Source: Coniochaeta sp. PMI_546
Taxonomy: Eukaryota; Ascomycota; Sordariomycetes; Coniochaetales; Coniochaetaceae
Reading direction: 5' to 3'
NCBI GenBank assembly: GCA_021432605.1
Contig: MU271145.1
Span: 434,001 to 498,000 of the forward strand
DNA: 64,000 nt
In this document: piece by piece, positions 24,818 to 34,902 of the stretch
How the letters are laid out: the number at the start of each line of letters is the position of its first letter
How positions within the stretch are numbered: the first letter of the stretch is position 1
Made by a program: the position numbers and the translations under genes
Notes under the pieces: model-generated
The model's input: the letters and a program-made list of their open reading frames with translations, nothing else
Databases searched by the model: none
Told to the model about the DNA's origin: nothing

Positions 24818-25635
24818 AGCTACATAGTTCAGGGCGGGCACAGTATTACTTTTCTTTTTTCTCAGACCGGGCTATGTTACTCAAGCACGCTTCACTGTTT
24901 TTAGGCAGGTGGATATAGGTCGTCGTGCTTGAAACTTATATTTTGTTTCTGCAAAGCAAGTAACATGAGAGTCGCATTTAAACCTCTTGATTTTTAGCGG
25001 ACGACTTGGAGCGATAGTATTTAGTGGATAGAGTATCACGCCCATACTATGAAGGAAAGAGCATGGGGTCTAGAACTCGCAAGTATAACGAAAATAACTG
25101 GAAATTGACGCTTTGCCATTTACAAATAGGATGAAGCTACTTCTCCTCCTCGTTGTTTCAGCCATTTGTCTGAAAAGGTCGGTTAAGACATCAACAACTT
25201 TCCCCATGCTCCTATTGAGGAATATGAAGGCGGAGTCATTGAGAAGGATCTCCTTGAGAGTGCCTAGTAGGATAGTTCAGTCCCCAAGGTACTCATGTTT
25301 GTCGCCCTTTACGTGATCACTTCAACTGATAAGCCTCTAAGAATAAGCAGAAATAGATACTAGCTGAAAGAAAGCAGTCTTTGTCTCTCATTACGGTGCT
25401 GCTTAATTAAGTTCAAGGCATACCAGTCGACGCATGGCGAGGCCCTATCTGGCTTCCGGCCGGTTTCTACTGCCAACCCGTCTCTTGAGACCATTGAACG
25501 CACGACGAGAGAGTGAGACCGCATTTAGTGCAATTGGTAGCATTCGGATCAGCAGATTGTTCACTCAAATGCTACCTCACTTTGCATCTAGTGCCATTAG
25601 CAAATGGTCTGATCAAAACCAGTAAAACTCGACAC
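24818..25635. other. convergent intergenic region, no gene seen
   Basis: Between the 3' ends of the double-SGNH gene and the F-box gene. AT-richer than the flanks, with only short ORFs. Confidence 0.5.
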
Positions 25636-27434
25636 TTACGGTTCGCGTTCAACATCCACCACAAGCAACTCATCAGGATTTGATGGTGCCCGGATATGTA
25701 CAGATAGCGACCAGCGAGGCTCATCGTCTTTATAAGCCGTCAGCCCCAGCGGAAACCTTCGTAGGTTCTCCCCTGTTTTCAAGGTGAGTCCTTCTAGTCT
25801 TGACTGCGGCCGCAAAGCGTAGAAAGGCTGCGCGAATCCCCTTGCCAGCTCCTGGTCAAGCATAGGAAGAAGCGGGTCCACTCGCCCTCCGCTTTCTGCT
25901 CTAGCCAGGGGATCCCATGTGAGCCCTACTTCGCAATGGAGTGTCAAGTGGCGGAGATTGGCGAATCTGGATGCTAGTGTTCTCCTGAAATCGTCGGGCT
26001 GTCGCATAGACATTAGTAAACAGCACAATGCTTGCGGTACCGTTGTACACTGCACTCACCCATCCGCTATCACGATAGATGTCAATCTCCAATGTCTCTA
26101 GGTCTAGGCAATGGGCGTCAAGCTCGCTCAAGCCGGCGGAATCCAGGGTCGGGCGCCGGGCACCTTCTCTCGGGAGCTCCATAGTGTGTAGACAAAGCTG
26201 TCTCAGTCTGGTGTGGTGGCTTAACGCCCGAACAGACAAGAAGTGTCCCCTAACCTCGAGTTGTTCGAGGCTATCAAATGACATGATGAACGCTTCTAGC
26301 TCGGGGCAGATATCCTTGCCCTCCCCAGCCCAGGTCTGCACCTTAAAGCTGCGAAGGCATTTTGCAAGCCCCTGGAAGCGCTTCAGCAAGTCAGTGTTAG
26401 GTTCAGGTCCCAAGCTGAGCGAAGTCAAGTCGGACCAGTTAATCTTATCCCGCCAATGGGCCCACTGCTCGTCCTCTATGCGATACCCATCAAGCGACAG
26501 AGATTCCAAAGGTGGGAAAGTCTCCTCGCCGGTGAGCTGGAAAGTATCAATCCGAGGGTTATGAGGCACCCAGACCGCATATCCTCTGGAATTCCGAAAT
26601 ACGGAAATAGAGAACGACTTCAGGTTTGGACAGGCAAAGAACATTTTTTGAAGCCTTGGAAACCGTTGAATCGGTGGTCTCGATTTGCTGTAGTACGGGT
26701 TCACTTGAGCACTTAAAGCAGTGACGCTCGAAATTGGACGCGTGACAGCTCTTGATCCGTCTTCGCCGAGTAGATGAAGCTGTGGCCGGTTCTCGTGCTC
26801 GTTCAGGGCTCTGATCAGGTCCTCGAAGTCTGGCGCCGGCGGCAGCAACCTGTTCAAACTCTTCGTCAGCAAATGCGTGCAAAAGCCGTCTTTCTTAGAC
26901 AGACTTGGAAAAACAAACCGGAAATGTTGTAGATTTGGCAATGCCTTCACCAGGGCTGGAAGTGAGTCTTTTTGCTCAAGATCTGAGGCGACATCTTCTT
27001 CTCCTCCGTGAAACTTAAGAAGCTCGACCTCGCGCACAGCATACGCTTGCTCTCGATTCGGATCTTCTACTAGCCGGCGAACCAAGGCGCGGGAGTCATT
27101 CCATTGAGTCTCTCGCGACTTTTTCCACGAGCTGTCGTCTATCAGACCGAAAATTGTAGCATGCAGCTTGAGCGGTCGTGGCCCTATAATGAGAGTCCGA
27201 TACAAGTGTGTGATAACCAAGGGGTAGAGACACTTGGATACTAGACACATATTGCACAAGTCCTGTTTGGTGTCCAGCTATCCTCGCCTGTCAGTTCACT
27301 CCTACTGTCTCCCGAAAGAACGAACAACATACATTGCGGAGGATGAGATACCAAACATCGTGGTTCAAGCCCGCCACGTTCGCCATCATTCCCATGGCGG
27401 GCTCGGGGGTAGTGCTGTTGGCAAGATCCATCAT
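25636..27434 (-). CDS. F-box protein with leucine-rich-repeat-like region, 560 aa
   Basis: Likely substrate adaptor of an SCF ubiquitin ligase. Exons 27434-27333, 27277-26060 and 25998-25636; all introns are phase 0 (55 and 61 nt). Joining exon 1 to exon 2 gives LNHDVWYLILRN followed by LDTKQDLCNMCLVSKCLYPL, a typical fungal F-box. The rest is a set of irregular Leu-rich stretches (LQKMFFACPNLKSFSISVF, LTSLSLGPEPNTDLL, LEQLEVRGHFLSVRAL, LETLEIDIYRDSGW) consistent with an LRR solenoid. The start is the ATG at 27434 (a second ATG is adjacent). The stop TAA lies inside a sequence that is also a perfect splice donor (CC|GTAAGT), so a further 3' exon cannot be excluded. Confidence 0.75.
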
Positions 27435-28015
27435 ACGAGGATTCGCAGGTCGTGCAATATCTGCTCTTCCTTTGGACTTCGTAGTTCTTGTCGCACGCGA
27501 CAATATTTTTAGGTACATTTCCTCGGACTTTTGGTGACAGCTCAACAAGTAGGGCTAGGCGTTCAGCTTCCCGCTTAGCTCTACTAGTGAAGGTATGTCT
27601 AGACCCGATCATTCACCATGCAGTCCTGAACTCACCGAACCCAGTATGAGCGGCAGTACGTGCAGAAGAATGACGAAATTGATAGCAAATAAGGTACTAG
27701 TACCCCCTGCGCGTGCGTAATGTTTCTACATGTTTACGTTACCGGGAACGTGGCCAACTGGCGTTCACGGTTCCCTATTACGTCTTCCCTGAACGCTTCA
27801 CTCGCATATAATGCAGCGCACCAACACGTTTCTGTGTCTTTGTAGTGACTTCCTTTGTGCCAGCATTCCAAAGCATGCCTTGGCGGCTTGTATTATCTGA
27901 TCTTTCTTCACCTAAACTAGACTCACATATAAGGCATCGCACAAGCAATCCCTCTGTATGGTCAGGAATGTAGCTGGGTAGCAGATCAAGGGTGAATTGA
28001 AGCGACCGGCACATA
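27435..28015. other. intergenic, no gene seen
   Basis: Upstream of the F-box gene and beyond the inverted ABC-C fragment. The segment next to 28016 would be 5' intron sequence of that fragment. No ORF is convincing. Confidence 0.5.
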
Positions 28016-28220
28016 CGAGCTTGATAATCGTCCGCCGGCGTTTCGTGATTTCATAAGGCTGCTTCACCAGCCAGAACAGCTGCTGGGGCGCCAGGATCGA
28101 GGAAAGCGCCGAAGGGAGCAGTGAGCGGATTGCACCCTCGAAGGCGAGCATGAAACGAACCTGCCCTTCGCTAACAGGCCAAAACTGGCCTCTGCCGGCA
28201 TCACTGCCGTTCCATTGCTG
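28016..28220 (-). pseudogene. ABC-C transporter N-terminal exon, inverted relic
   Basis: Read on minus, this segment encodes the N-terminus of a fungal full-size ABC-C (MRP/YCF1-like) transporter: GQFWPVSEGQVRFMLAFEG, then AIRSLLPSALSSILAPQQLF and KQPYEITKRRRTIIKL. It ends at a good GTATGT donor (28015 downwards). The homologous continuation is not downstream on minus but on the plus strand from about 28277. There is no in-frame ATG at the expected start; an ATG at about 28228 is out of frame by one, with an in-frame stop just before. The exon is thus cut off from its gene and its start is damaged. Confidence 0.6.
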
Positions 28221-28276
28221 TCCATGTCGTTATTTTTGGTGATTCACATCGAACCACACACACTCTCCATACGCAG

Positions 28277-28919
28277 GTCTCCCATTAGCCGTCCTACTTT
28301 ACTGGGCACTAGGGCCTGCACGTCTCAAGTTGCAGACAGCAGCCGCAGTACTTATGTTTGTCAGTGGCATTATGCTGCTGTTTGTGTCCCATGCGGAGCA
28401 CACGCGCTCACTCCATCTTCTCACTTTGCTCTTTGACTGCGTGATCACCAGAACGTTATGGCTCCTTCAGGACACAGGCGTTGCTACCAAGCTTTTTACC
28501 ACAATAGTTGCCACCAAGTCTTTCGTACTGGTGGCTGAAGCATGGAAGAAGAGATCAATCCTTCTCTCGCGGGATCAAGTGGTCTCTCCAGATATGACGA
28601 GTGGGAGCTTGAGCCATCGTGTCTTTTGGTGGCTCAATCATCTAATGAGAACCGGGTTTGGCCGTTTCTTGACTCTTACAGACCTGTAATGCTGCCGTTG
28701 CTCTTCGAGCTTCCCGCCATAGCTGACAGAGCGGCAGGTATCCCATTCACGACAGTATGGCGAAGCTCCTGCTCTAACCGCTTTATAGGCGCAGTAACAC
28801 TCATGTCAACAGATACGGAGAATATCTATCAGAGCTATAATACCATGCTGCACGAAATATGGGTTTCGCCGATTGAGTGTGAAGTGGCCTTATACTTGTT
28901 ATACATAAAATAGTGAGTC
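28277..28919 (+). pseudogene. ABC-C transporter relic, second exon and part of the first membrane domain
   Basis: Begins after a TACGCAG acceptor and reads GLPLAVLLYWALGPARLKLQ, FVSGIMLLFVSHAEHTRSLH, CVITRTLWLLQDTG and GSLSHRVFWWLNHLMRTGFG followed by FLTLTDL, the standard ABC-C TMD0/L0 order. A stop follows directly (28687). A second frame then gives FIGAVTLMSTDTENI and MLHEIWVSPIECEVALYLLY, the start of membrane domain 1. About 80 residues expected in between are missing, and everything after (both nucleotide-binding domains) is absent. Non-functional. Confidence 0.65.
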
Positions 28920-29186
28920 GAAGTCGCTGCTTTCCTCAGGCCAAGCTCAGGCTGCTTACCCGCTCGCTCTCCTGAGCACGAGTGACTCGGTTCCGATTAC
29001 GCAGGGCCTCCCAAGATGTCAAGTTTAATTGACCTACACCTAACAGAAATCCAGATCTGGCTGGTGGCTCTCAGTCAACGTCACGGAGCTGCTTGATCGA
29101 GTACCGCCACTAACTACTTATTCACTAAGCATTTTCAACCCTTGTGAGTGGGAGGAGAGGAGGAAAATGTCACCTCAAGGCCCGAC

Positions 29187-30041
29187 TTAGAACAGTTTCC
29201 GCCACCATCCCTTATGCTTTGCTTCATTTGCATTCCCAGCCAGACCTCCCTGAGATTTCTTGCTTTCAGTCCAAGCTTGAACGACAGAGATGATGTTCTT
29301 GTCCGCCGACTTATGCGCGGCCTCTCTAATGTCTTCACCTGCCTTGCCAGCAAGACTGTTCCGCTTGTGGTTCAGGAGCAGCTCAACTACGTCCGCACGA
29401 CCACGTTGTATAGCTGACGAGATGCATCCAGTACTAATCCGGCCGCCCTTGTCCACAATCTTGGCGATGATCTCGAGCGGCTGACCTCCCAGCACAGCAG
29501 CGAATAATGCACCGCCGCCGGGGCCCCATCCATCATTGACATCGGCGCCGTTGTCGAGAAGGACGTGCAGCACTGGCACTATCTTCTCTGGCGGCCGGGC
29601 GCATGCGTCGGTCAAGAAGCATCTCAAGCCGCTATCAACCGAATAGCTGGCGAATTCGGGTTCATGGTCGAGGAGGACCTGTAGGACAGCTGGGTCCGGG
29701 TTGTCGAGCACGGCGTGGACGACACCCAGCGCCTGACTGAGACTATAGGACGGGTATGTCTGTAGGATGAACTTGACGATGGCAACGTGTTTCGCCGCCA
29801 CGGCTCTTGCGAGCAGTTCCCAGGTGGAGGGAATCTCGGAATCTACTGTGGCTGTCGCCGGGGGACCTTGAGGATAGTACTCGGGGTCGTAGTACGTCCC
29901 GTAGATTGGTTTGCTGCCGGGCTGGATCCCCTTTTCGGCGAAGAGGCGTTGCAAAGTCGCGATGTCCCCGGAGGAGCATGCGTCGAGCATGGCTAGGCCC
30001 GACCCAACCGGTTTATAGGCAAGGCAAATGTTCGAAGTCAT
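29187..30041 (-). CDS. ankyrin-repeat protein, 284 aa
   Basis: Single exon with ATG at 30041. Ankyrin-like units are visible: AMLDACSSGDIATLQRLFAE, WELLARAVAAKHVAIVKFIL, VLQVLLDHEPEFASYSVDSG, VLHVLLDNGADVNDGWGPGG and SAIQRGRADVVELLLNHKR. These helix-turn-helix repeats mediate protein binding. No catalytic or membrane domain is attached; the C-terminus is basic (KHKGWWRKLF). Partner unknown. Confidence 0.82.
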   Translation of the reverse strand: MTSNICLAYKPVGSGLAMLDACSSGDIATLQRLFAEKGIQPGSKPIYGTYYDPEYYPQGPPATATVDSEIPSTWELLARAVAAKHVAIVKFILQTYPSYSLSQALGVVHAVLDNPDPAVLQVLLDHEPEFASYSVDSGLRCFLTDACARPPEKIVPVLHVLLDNGADVNDGWGPGGGALFAAVLGGQPLEIIAKIVDKGGRISTGCISSAIQRGRADVVELLLNHKRNSLAGKAGEDIREAAHKSADKNIISVVQAWTESKKSQGGLAGNANEAKHKGWWRKLF

Positions 30042-31080
30042 GATGCGGGAAAAAAAAGATGGATTGACGGACGGAGAAAAGAAAAGAGAAACTGTGATGT
30101 CAGAATGCTAATCTTTTGCTTGAGCGGGTTTGGACCTTCGTGATTATATTTGGCTCGGGAAGGTTAAGGAACTTGAGACGTTGGTTGCAAATGCCAGCCC
30201 TGTGATGATTGGCCGAAGTGAACTGGGGTTGTCTGACAACCCCAAGGTTGATTTGGGTCTGTCGAGGCCAATGTGCCACCGCAAAATTTCATAAATTCGT
30301 CTCACATCATTCTCCACGCGGTCGCTCTCTTGGAGGCCTTCTAGCCGCGGTGAGTGTGGCACAGGGCACCACACTGCCACACTACAACTCCTACGTGTTG
30401 GTACTGTACTTGCCATGCCTCTGCAAACCAACGACGTATGCCTGTGTTTCTAACCCCAACAAGCAGGCAACCAGATGTCACGGTCTGATACCATTGTGTT
30501 ACAGTTGGCTCGATCTCAAGCGCCTTGAGCGCAATGACAACGCGACTAGGTCTAACGATGGTACAGCTCGTCAAGAGCTTCTCAGTGTTACCTTGGATAA
30601 GCTCCTCCAATTTTCAACATTCTCTTCTCTTTAAGCTTAAGATCGGTTGCCCAGGTCTGCTGGGCATTAGTTTTGTCTTATTTTATCGCGGCATCTACCG
30701 CTTCCAGGTATTGTTCCAGGTACAGTTCCACGTACTGGTCTAGGGTATGTGGATAACTTGTATTTGACGTAGGGAACAGGACAGAGCCACTACTTGTCAC
30801 ATGGAGTCTAACATTCGTACATAACAGACAGCCAATTCAAAGCTGAACGAGAAGAACCAATCGGTATAAAGCTGTATGGATAGGAGCGTCAAAGGAAGAT
30901 AAAGAAGAAACAAAGGGCTGCGAGCGTTCGGGACTAAAAAGAGTAACAAGCGAGGCCTCGCGATGCCCAAAGCAGCGCCGGCCACCGTACAAGGGCAATC
31001 ATCAAGTCATTCAGACAAATTTTGACCGTTGTCGAGCAGCACAGGCCGTCAACACACTCCCAGATGACGGCTAGTTGAGT
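30042..31080. other. intergenic, no gene seen
   Basis: Holds the promoter of the ankyrin gene and the 3' flank of the secreted protein. Short overlapping ORFs on both strands only; a small repeat of CCAGGTA/CCACGTA units lies at about 30704-30740. Confidence 0.5.
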
Positions 31081-33188
31081 TTAACCGACCTTCAACGTGT
31101 CAGTGAGGCCGCTAATGGCCCCCCAAGGATCATTGACCAAACCGCAGATAGCCTCCAGCTCTACACCCTCGAAGGCATCGGCCCCTATTAGCTCTGGAGC
31201 AATGATAACCATCACAGCAGTGAGTGCTTCCGCAATTTCTTCACAAGGAAAACCGTCGCTGGTGGCCTCAAGTGTGATTCCAATGTTTAGATGGTTAGCA
31301 TAAGGGTCGCCTGCGCCGGCCATGACAACGGCTATGGTCCAGTAGTATCCACTGGTCAGCAACACGCTCTCGACACGTAGACATTATAGCTTTCAATTGG
31401 CTCGAGCGAATTTGGGAGACTTACTTATCTCGTTGGGCGCACTGCACATTCGTGCCTCGTAATGGCATATCTGCGGGTGGCTGTCGCAATCCCCATTACA
31501 ACGCCGCTCGAGCGCCCGCTCCTCGGCCGCAAGGCCGCCCCGTTCCCAGAGCACCGCACGACTGTCTCGACGAATCTTTCTCCGGAGTCGACCTGGCGAG
31601 ATAGGGCCTTTCCCACAGCCTGATCCCGTCTCGTCTGCGTCGGCCTCGTACTCGACTTCCTTGCAGAGGCCGAGGTCCTGGTTGTTGAGCGCAGCAATCC
31701 ACGATGAGATGCCGACGGACAACATCTGATCTAGGATCGCCAGGGTCGTGCTACACAAAAGAACCGATATATTAGAACGATAATACTGGAGAGAAATGGG
31801 GTGAATATACGCTACACATACAATACGGCGTCCTGAAAATACATGGCCGGTTTAAGGGGCTCCTCTCCGTCGAGTAGAACGGCCTCGACGTTATCCATCA
31901 CGGCCGGCGTCGACTTGCAGGTCCTATTCGAAACATCGCAACTGCCCTTGAGCTTAGTAAACATCTCCTGAGCCAGGTCCTTGCCGTCGTTGCCGTCCTC
32001 AGCATTTCCAATGTCTATGGTGGAGAGATTGCCGATCCATGCGGCAATTGTCGGCACCGGTGCTGAAGTCGGCTTGCAGCCGGAAACTGGCGTGCATGTC
32101 TCTTGATCCGCCACGCCACCAACAATAGTGCAGGCTTGACAATTCGTTGTCCAGACCTGTGTTTGTGTGGTTACGGCTTCGCTGGCCGAGGTCCCTGGCA
32201 TGGCCGAGTATGCGCAGCTCTCCGACTGGGCAGAGGTGGCGGGAAGAGGTGCGAGGGTGATGGAACCGTTGCACAAGCAGTAAGCCTGGAGGATCCCCTG
32301 ATCTGGGTCTTGATTGTGCAGCAAGCAAGACAATGTTGGACTTGGTCTTATAGCGTCGGATTCTGTGATGCTAGTATATGGTGCTTGTGTTATTGTTGAC
32401 GCCTGGACACTACATGCTGCACCTGACACGTCTCTCTTCTTAACGGGGTTCATTGGTGGAGGATTACTCGGATCAAGGCTAGGCAGCTGAAAGAGATTGC
32501 CGTCTCCTTGCCTCCAGTCCGTGTACCTCCGAAAGTTCTCTTCTACGACGACGTTGGTGATGGCCGTGATAGCCCGGTTTCTCTGGAGATTGGGGAGTTC
32601 CATCTGTCTCCAAATGTTCGGTAGTTCGAATGGATTCTGGAAGATGCCCGGGTCTCCTGGCGGGTTTGCGTCGCCTGTACGGCTTTTCGTCACAAAAAAA
32701 ACTTCGCCTGCGGAGGCTTGAGCCATGGCAATGGCGAGTATGTTGCGAAAGTATTCAGTGCGATCCTTATGGCTCCCATCAAGACCGAGCTCGACCGATC
32801 GGTCAAAGATAACGGGATCCCACCAGCTATCTCCTAGGGCATCGTTGAACATGACTCCCGGGGGGTTCTGGACGTCGGCAAAGCCGGTTCGCGTCTGGAC
32901 AGTAGTCGCGCCCATGGAATAGAAAACTGATAACCCTGGACCGATGTTTCCGCATATCTTCAAGTCCTCAACAATACATTCGACGGTGGGAAAGGGTAGA
33001 GGCAAGCATTGCCACGCGTTGGGAGGGATGGGGTCGTTTCTGCACGGTCTCTCTGGGACTTTGCCAGTATCAGGGCTGGTAGGATCGCCGTCCGGATCTC
33101 TGAGAATAGACAGGCAACCGCCCATAGCCCGGACCATGGGGACAGCAAAGCCCAGTAAGGCTAGGACAAGATGCTTGACAGTAATCAT
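31081..33188 (-). CDS. secreted cysteine-containing protein of unknown function, 647 aa
   Basis: Family not recognised. Exons 33188-31822, 31750-31425 and 31331-31081; frames close to 648 codons. Intron 1 is 71 nt (GTATGT donor). Intron 2 uses a perfect ATAA|GTAAGT donor and an ATAG acceptor preceded by CTGAC; its acceptor is the least certain call. Signal peptide MITVKHLVLALLGFAVPMVRA. The N-terminal half is a Trp/Phe-rich domain (GLSVFYSMGATTVQTRTGFA, VMFNDALGDSWWDPVIFD, EVFFVTKSRTGDANPPGDPG, RYTDWRQGDG). The middle has many cysteines and Ser/Thr stretches (CTIVGGVADQETCTPVSGCK). The second exon ends in a Cys segment, and the last exon encodes an acidic hydrophobic end (FPCEEIAEALTAVMVIIAPE). 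Likely extracellular or wall-associated. Confidence 0.68.
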
Positions 33189-34902
33189 GACAGAATTTCG
33201 GATACAGATATTGATAACGGCTGGAGTTGTTCAGTATGGATGAAAGAAGCTGTCCATTGTCTGAAGACGACCAAGAGAGGCAAACAGCCAAGCTTGTAGT
33301 TATATATTACGACAGCACTACATTATCGACAAGATCCAGAGGCTCGACCCCAGGTCATCGCGAGTAAAGGCTCGGCGTGATCCAAATGTCTGAAAACAGC
33401 AAAGAATATGGCCAACAACTCCTCTCTGATACCAACAGATAAATTCCAGAGACCAGGGCTAGAGTCTAGAAGGGCTTCAATCCAGATAATGTGCCTACAG
33501 GATATTCAGATGGACTTCATTACTGTCTTTGAGTTGCTCTAAGTTAAGGTAAGGTACTAACGTAGGTAGCTACCAGATAGAAGTTTCAGTTTCATGTATA
33601 ACTGCGGCTTGGAACTGTTGGCCAGTTTCCACCACCTTCACCACCTTCACCGACTTGAACCTTTCCAGACCACCACCATAAGCCGGATGAATCACACGAT
33701 TTAACTGCGCCTCGCTCTACACCGTTGGTTCTTAGGCAGACCGTATCTGACACAGGTCGTCCGCAACCCAAATATTAACTGTTGACCTTATGCCGCCTAC
33801 CGCTTTGCTGTGCCACCAGGCAGACGCGCGGTCCACGCCCTGGAGACCCGGTTGCCAACAACTACTCAACGGCGCTTAAGACGAAAGTTGCCCGCAAGTT
33901 GGCCCGCCGTCGTTTGTTTTCCGCTTCTAAATTTAAACCAACCCTTGAGTTGACTACGAGCTAGCGACAGTCATCTGCGGCTCCGCCATGTAAACTAGTA
34001 CGCATCAAAATCCCGAATCAGCTCGTCCGGTGCATCACACCCCGGCACGTCCGCGGAGTCCCACCCCAACGTCCCAGCCCACGCGGCGATCGTATTGGCG
34101 ATAGGCGCAACCGCCGGGTGGGTAGGGGGGGGGGGGCTCAATACGCGGGCAGGTGCCCCCATTCGTCGTCCGCGTCCTCGGGCGCCTGGAGGTTCCACGC
34201 CGGGCTCGAGGTCGCGAGCGGCGCCGCGGGCAGACGGGCCAGTTTTGGGCTCTTCACATACGAGATAGCATTACAAGTACCGAGTTCAGTACTTATCGTC
34301 CTGGCTGAACCTTAATGGACATTGGCACTCGTGATCAGCTGACACGGTGATCTCCTTGTCGTGGTCAAGAATCCAGCTGTCTAACAATGACCTTACTCAA
34401 CTCCTCGATCTTCACTGTCATATACAAACGTCACTTTCACCTCCGTGGTCCTCTACTCCCTTACTTCATACCTCGCAACATGCACCCAACTGTTCAGAAA
34501 GCTCGCCTTCGCAACGTTGTCAATCGCAATTCTACTACTCGATCTCGGCACAAGCTTAAGATTCAGCGCGCCATTTCCCTGCTCTACCATCTTGGGCCGC
34601 GCTATCCTCACCCCAGGGCGGCATGTCACCCCACAGAACCTCGACCTCAATTAAGAAGAGGGGCTGTGTGGCAGACGGCTTAGGTCTGTACGTGTATCGC
34701 ACCCTAGATCGGACCTGCTCTAGGAGGTACTCGAAAACAAGAACCCAGAAGATGTTCAGGGAGAAGAAGGCTGTCACGCAACCCTGATGACAAGGTCAGG
34801 AACTGTCTCGGTCAACTGTATGGCAAGCAGCGATGATGTCGCCGCTGTGGCCGAGAAATCATTGTTGTCAAGCATCTCGGTAGGCATGCGGAGAACTTTC
34901 TC
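33189..34902. other. intergenic with a GC-rich relic
   Basis: Mostly non-coding. It holds a short CACCTTCAC direct repeat at about 33630-33650, TAAGGTAAGGTA units near 33545, and the GC-rich relic at about 33995-34260 listed separately. Confidence 0.5.
33995..34260 (-). pseudogene. GC-rich coding-like relic interrupted by a C12 homopolymer
   Basis: Much more GC-rich than its surroundings. Read on minus, one frame gives KSPKLARLPAAPLATSSPAW then NLQAPEDADDEWGHLPAY and a stop just before a run of twelve C (G12 on plus, 34125-34136). After the run another frame gives NTIAAWAGTLGWDSADVPGC, DAPDELIRDFDAY and a stop at 33995. Both pieces look like protein sequence but match no family I know. A slipped homopolymer or a decayed gene end would explain it. 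Confidence 0.3.

Noticed and set aside
34387-34783. Overlapping ORFs on both strands next to the 702-residue gene
   Set aside because: Short, mutually overlapping, no motif; one has a hydrophobic run but no continuation.
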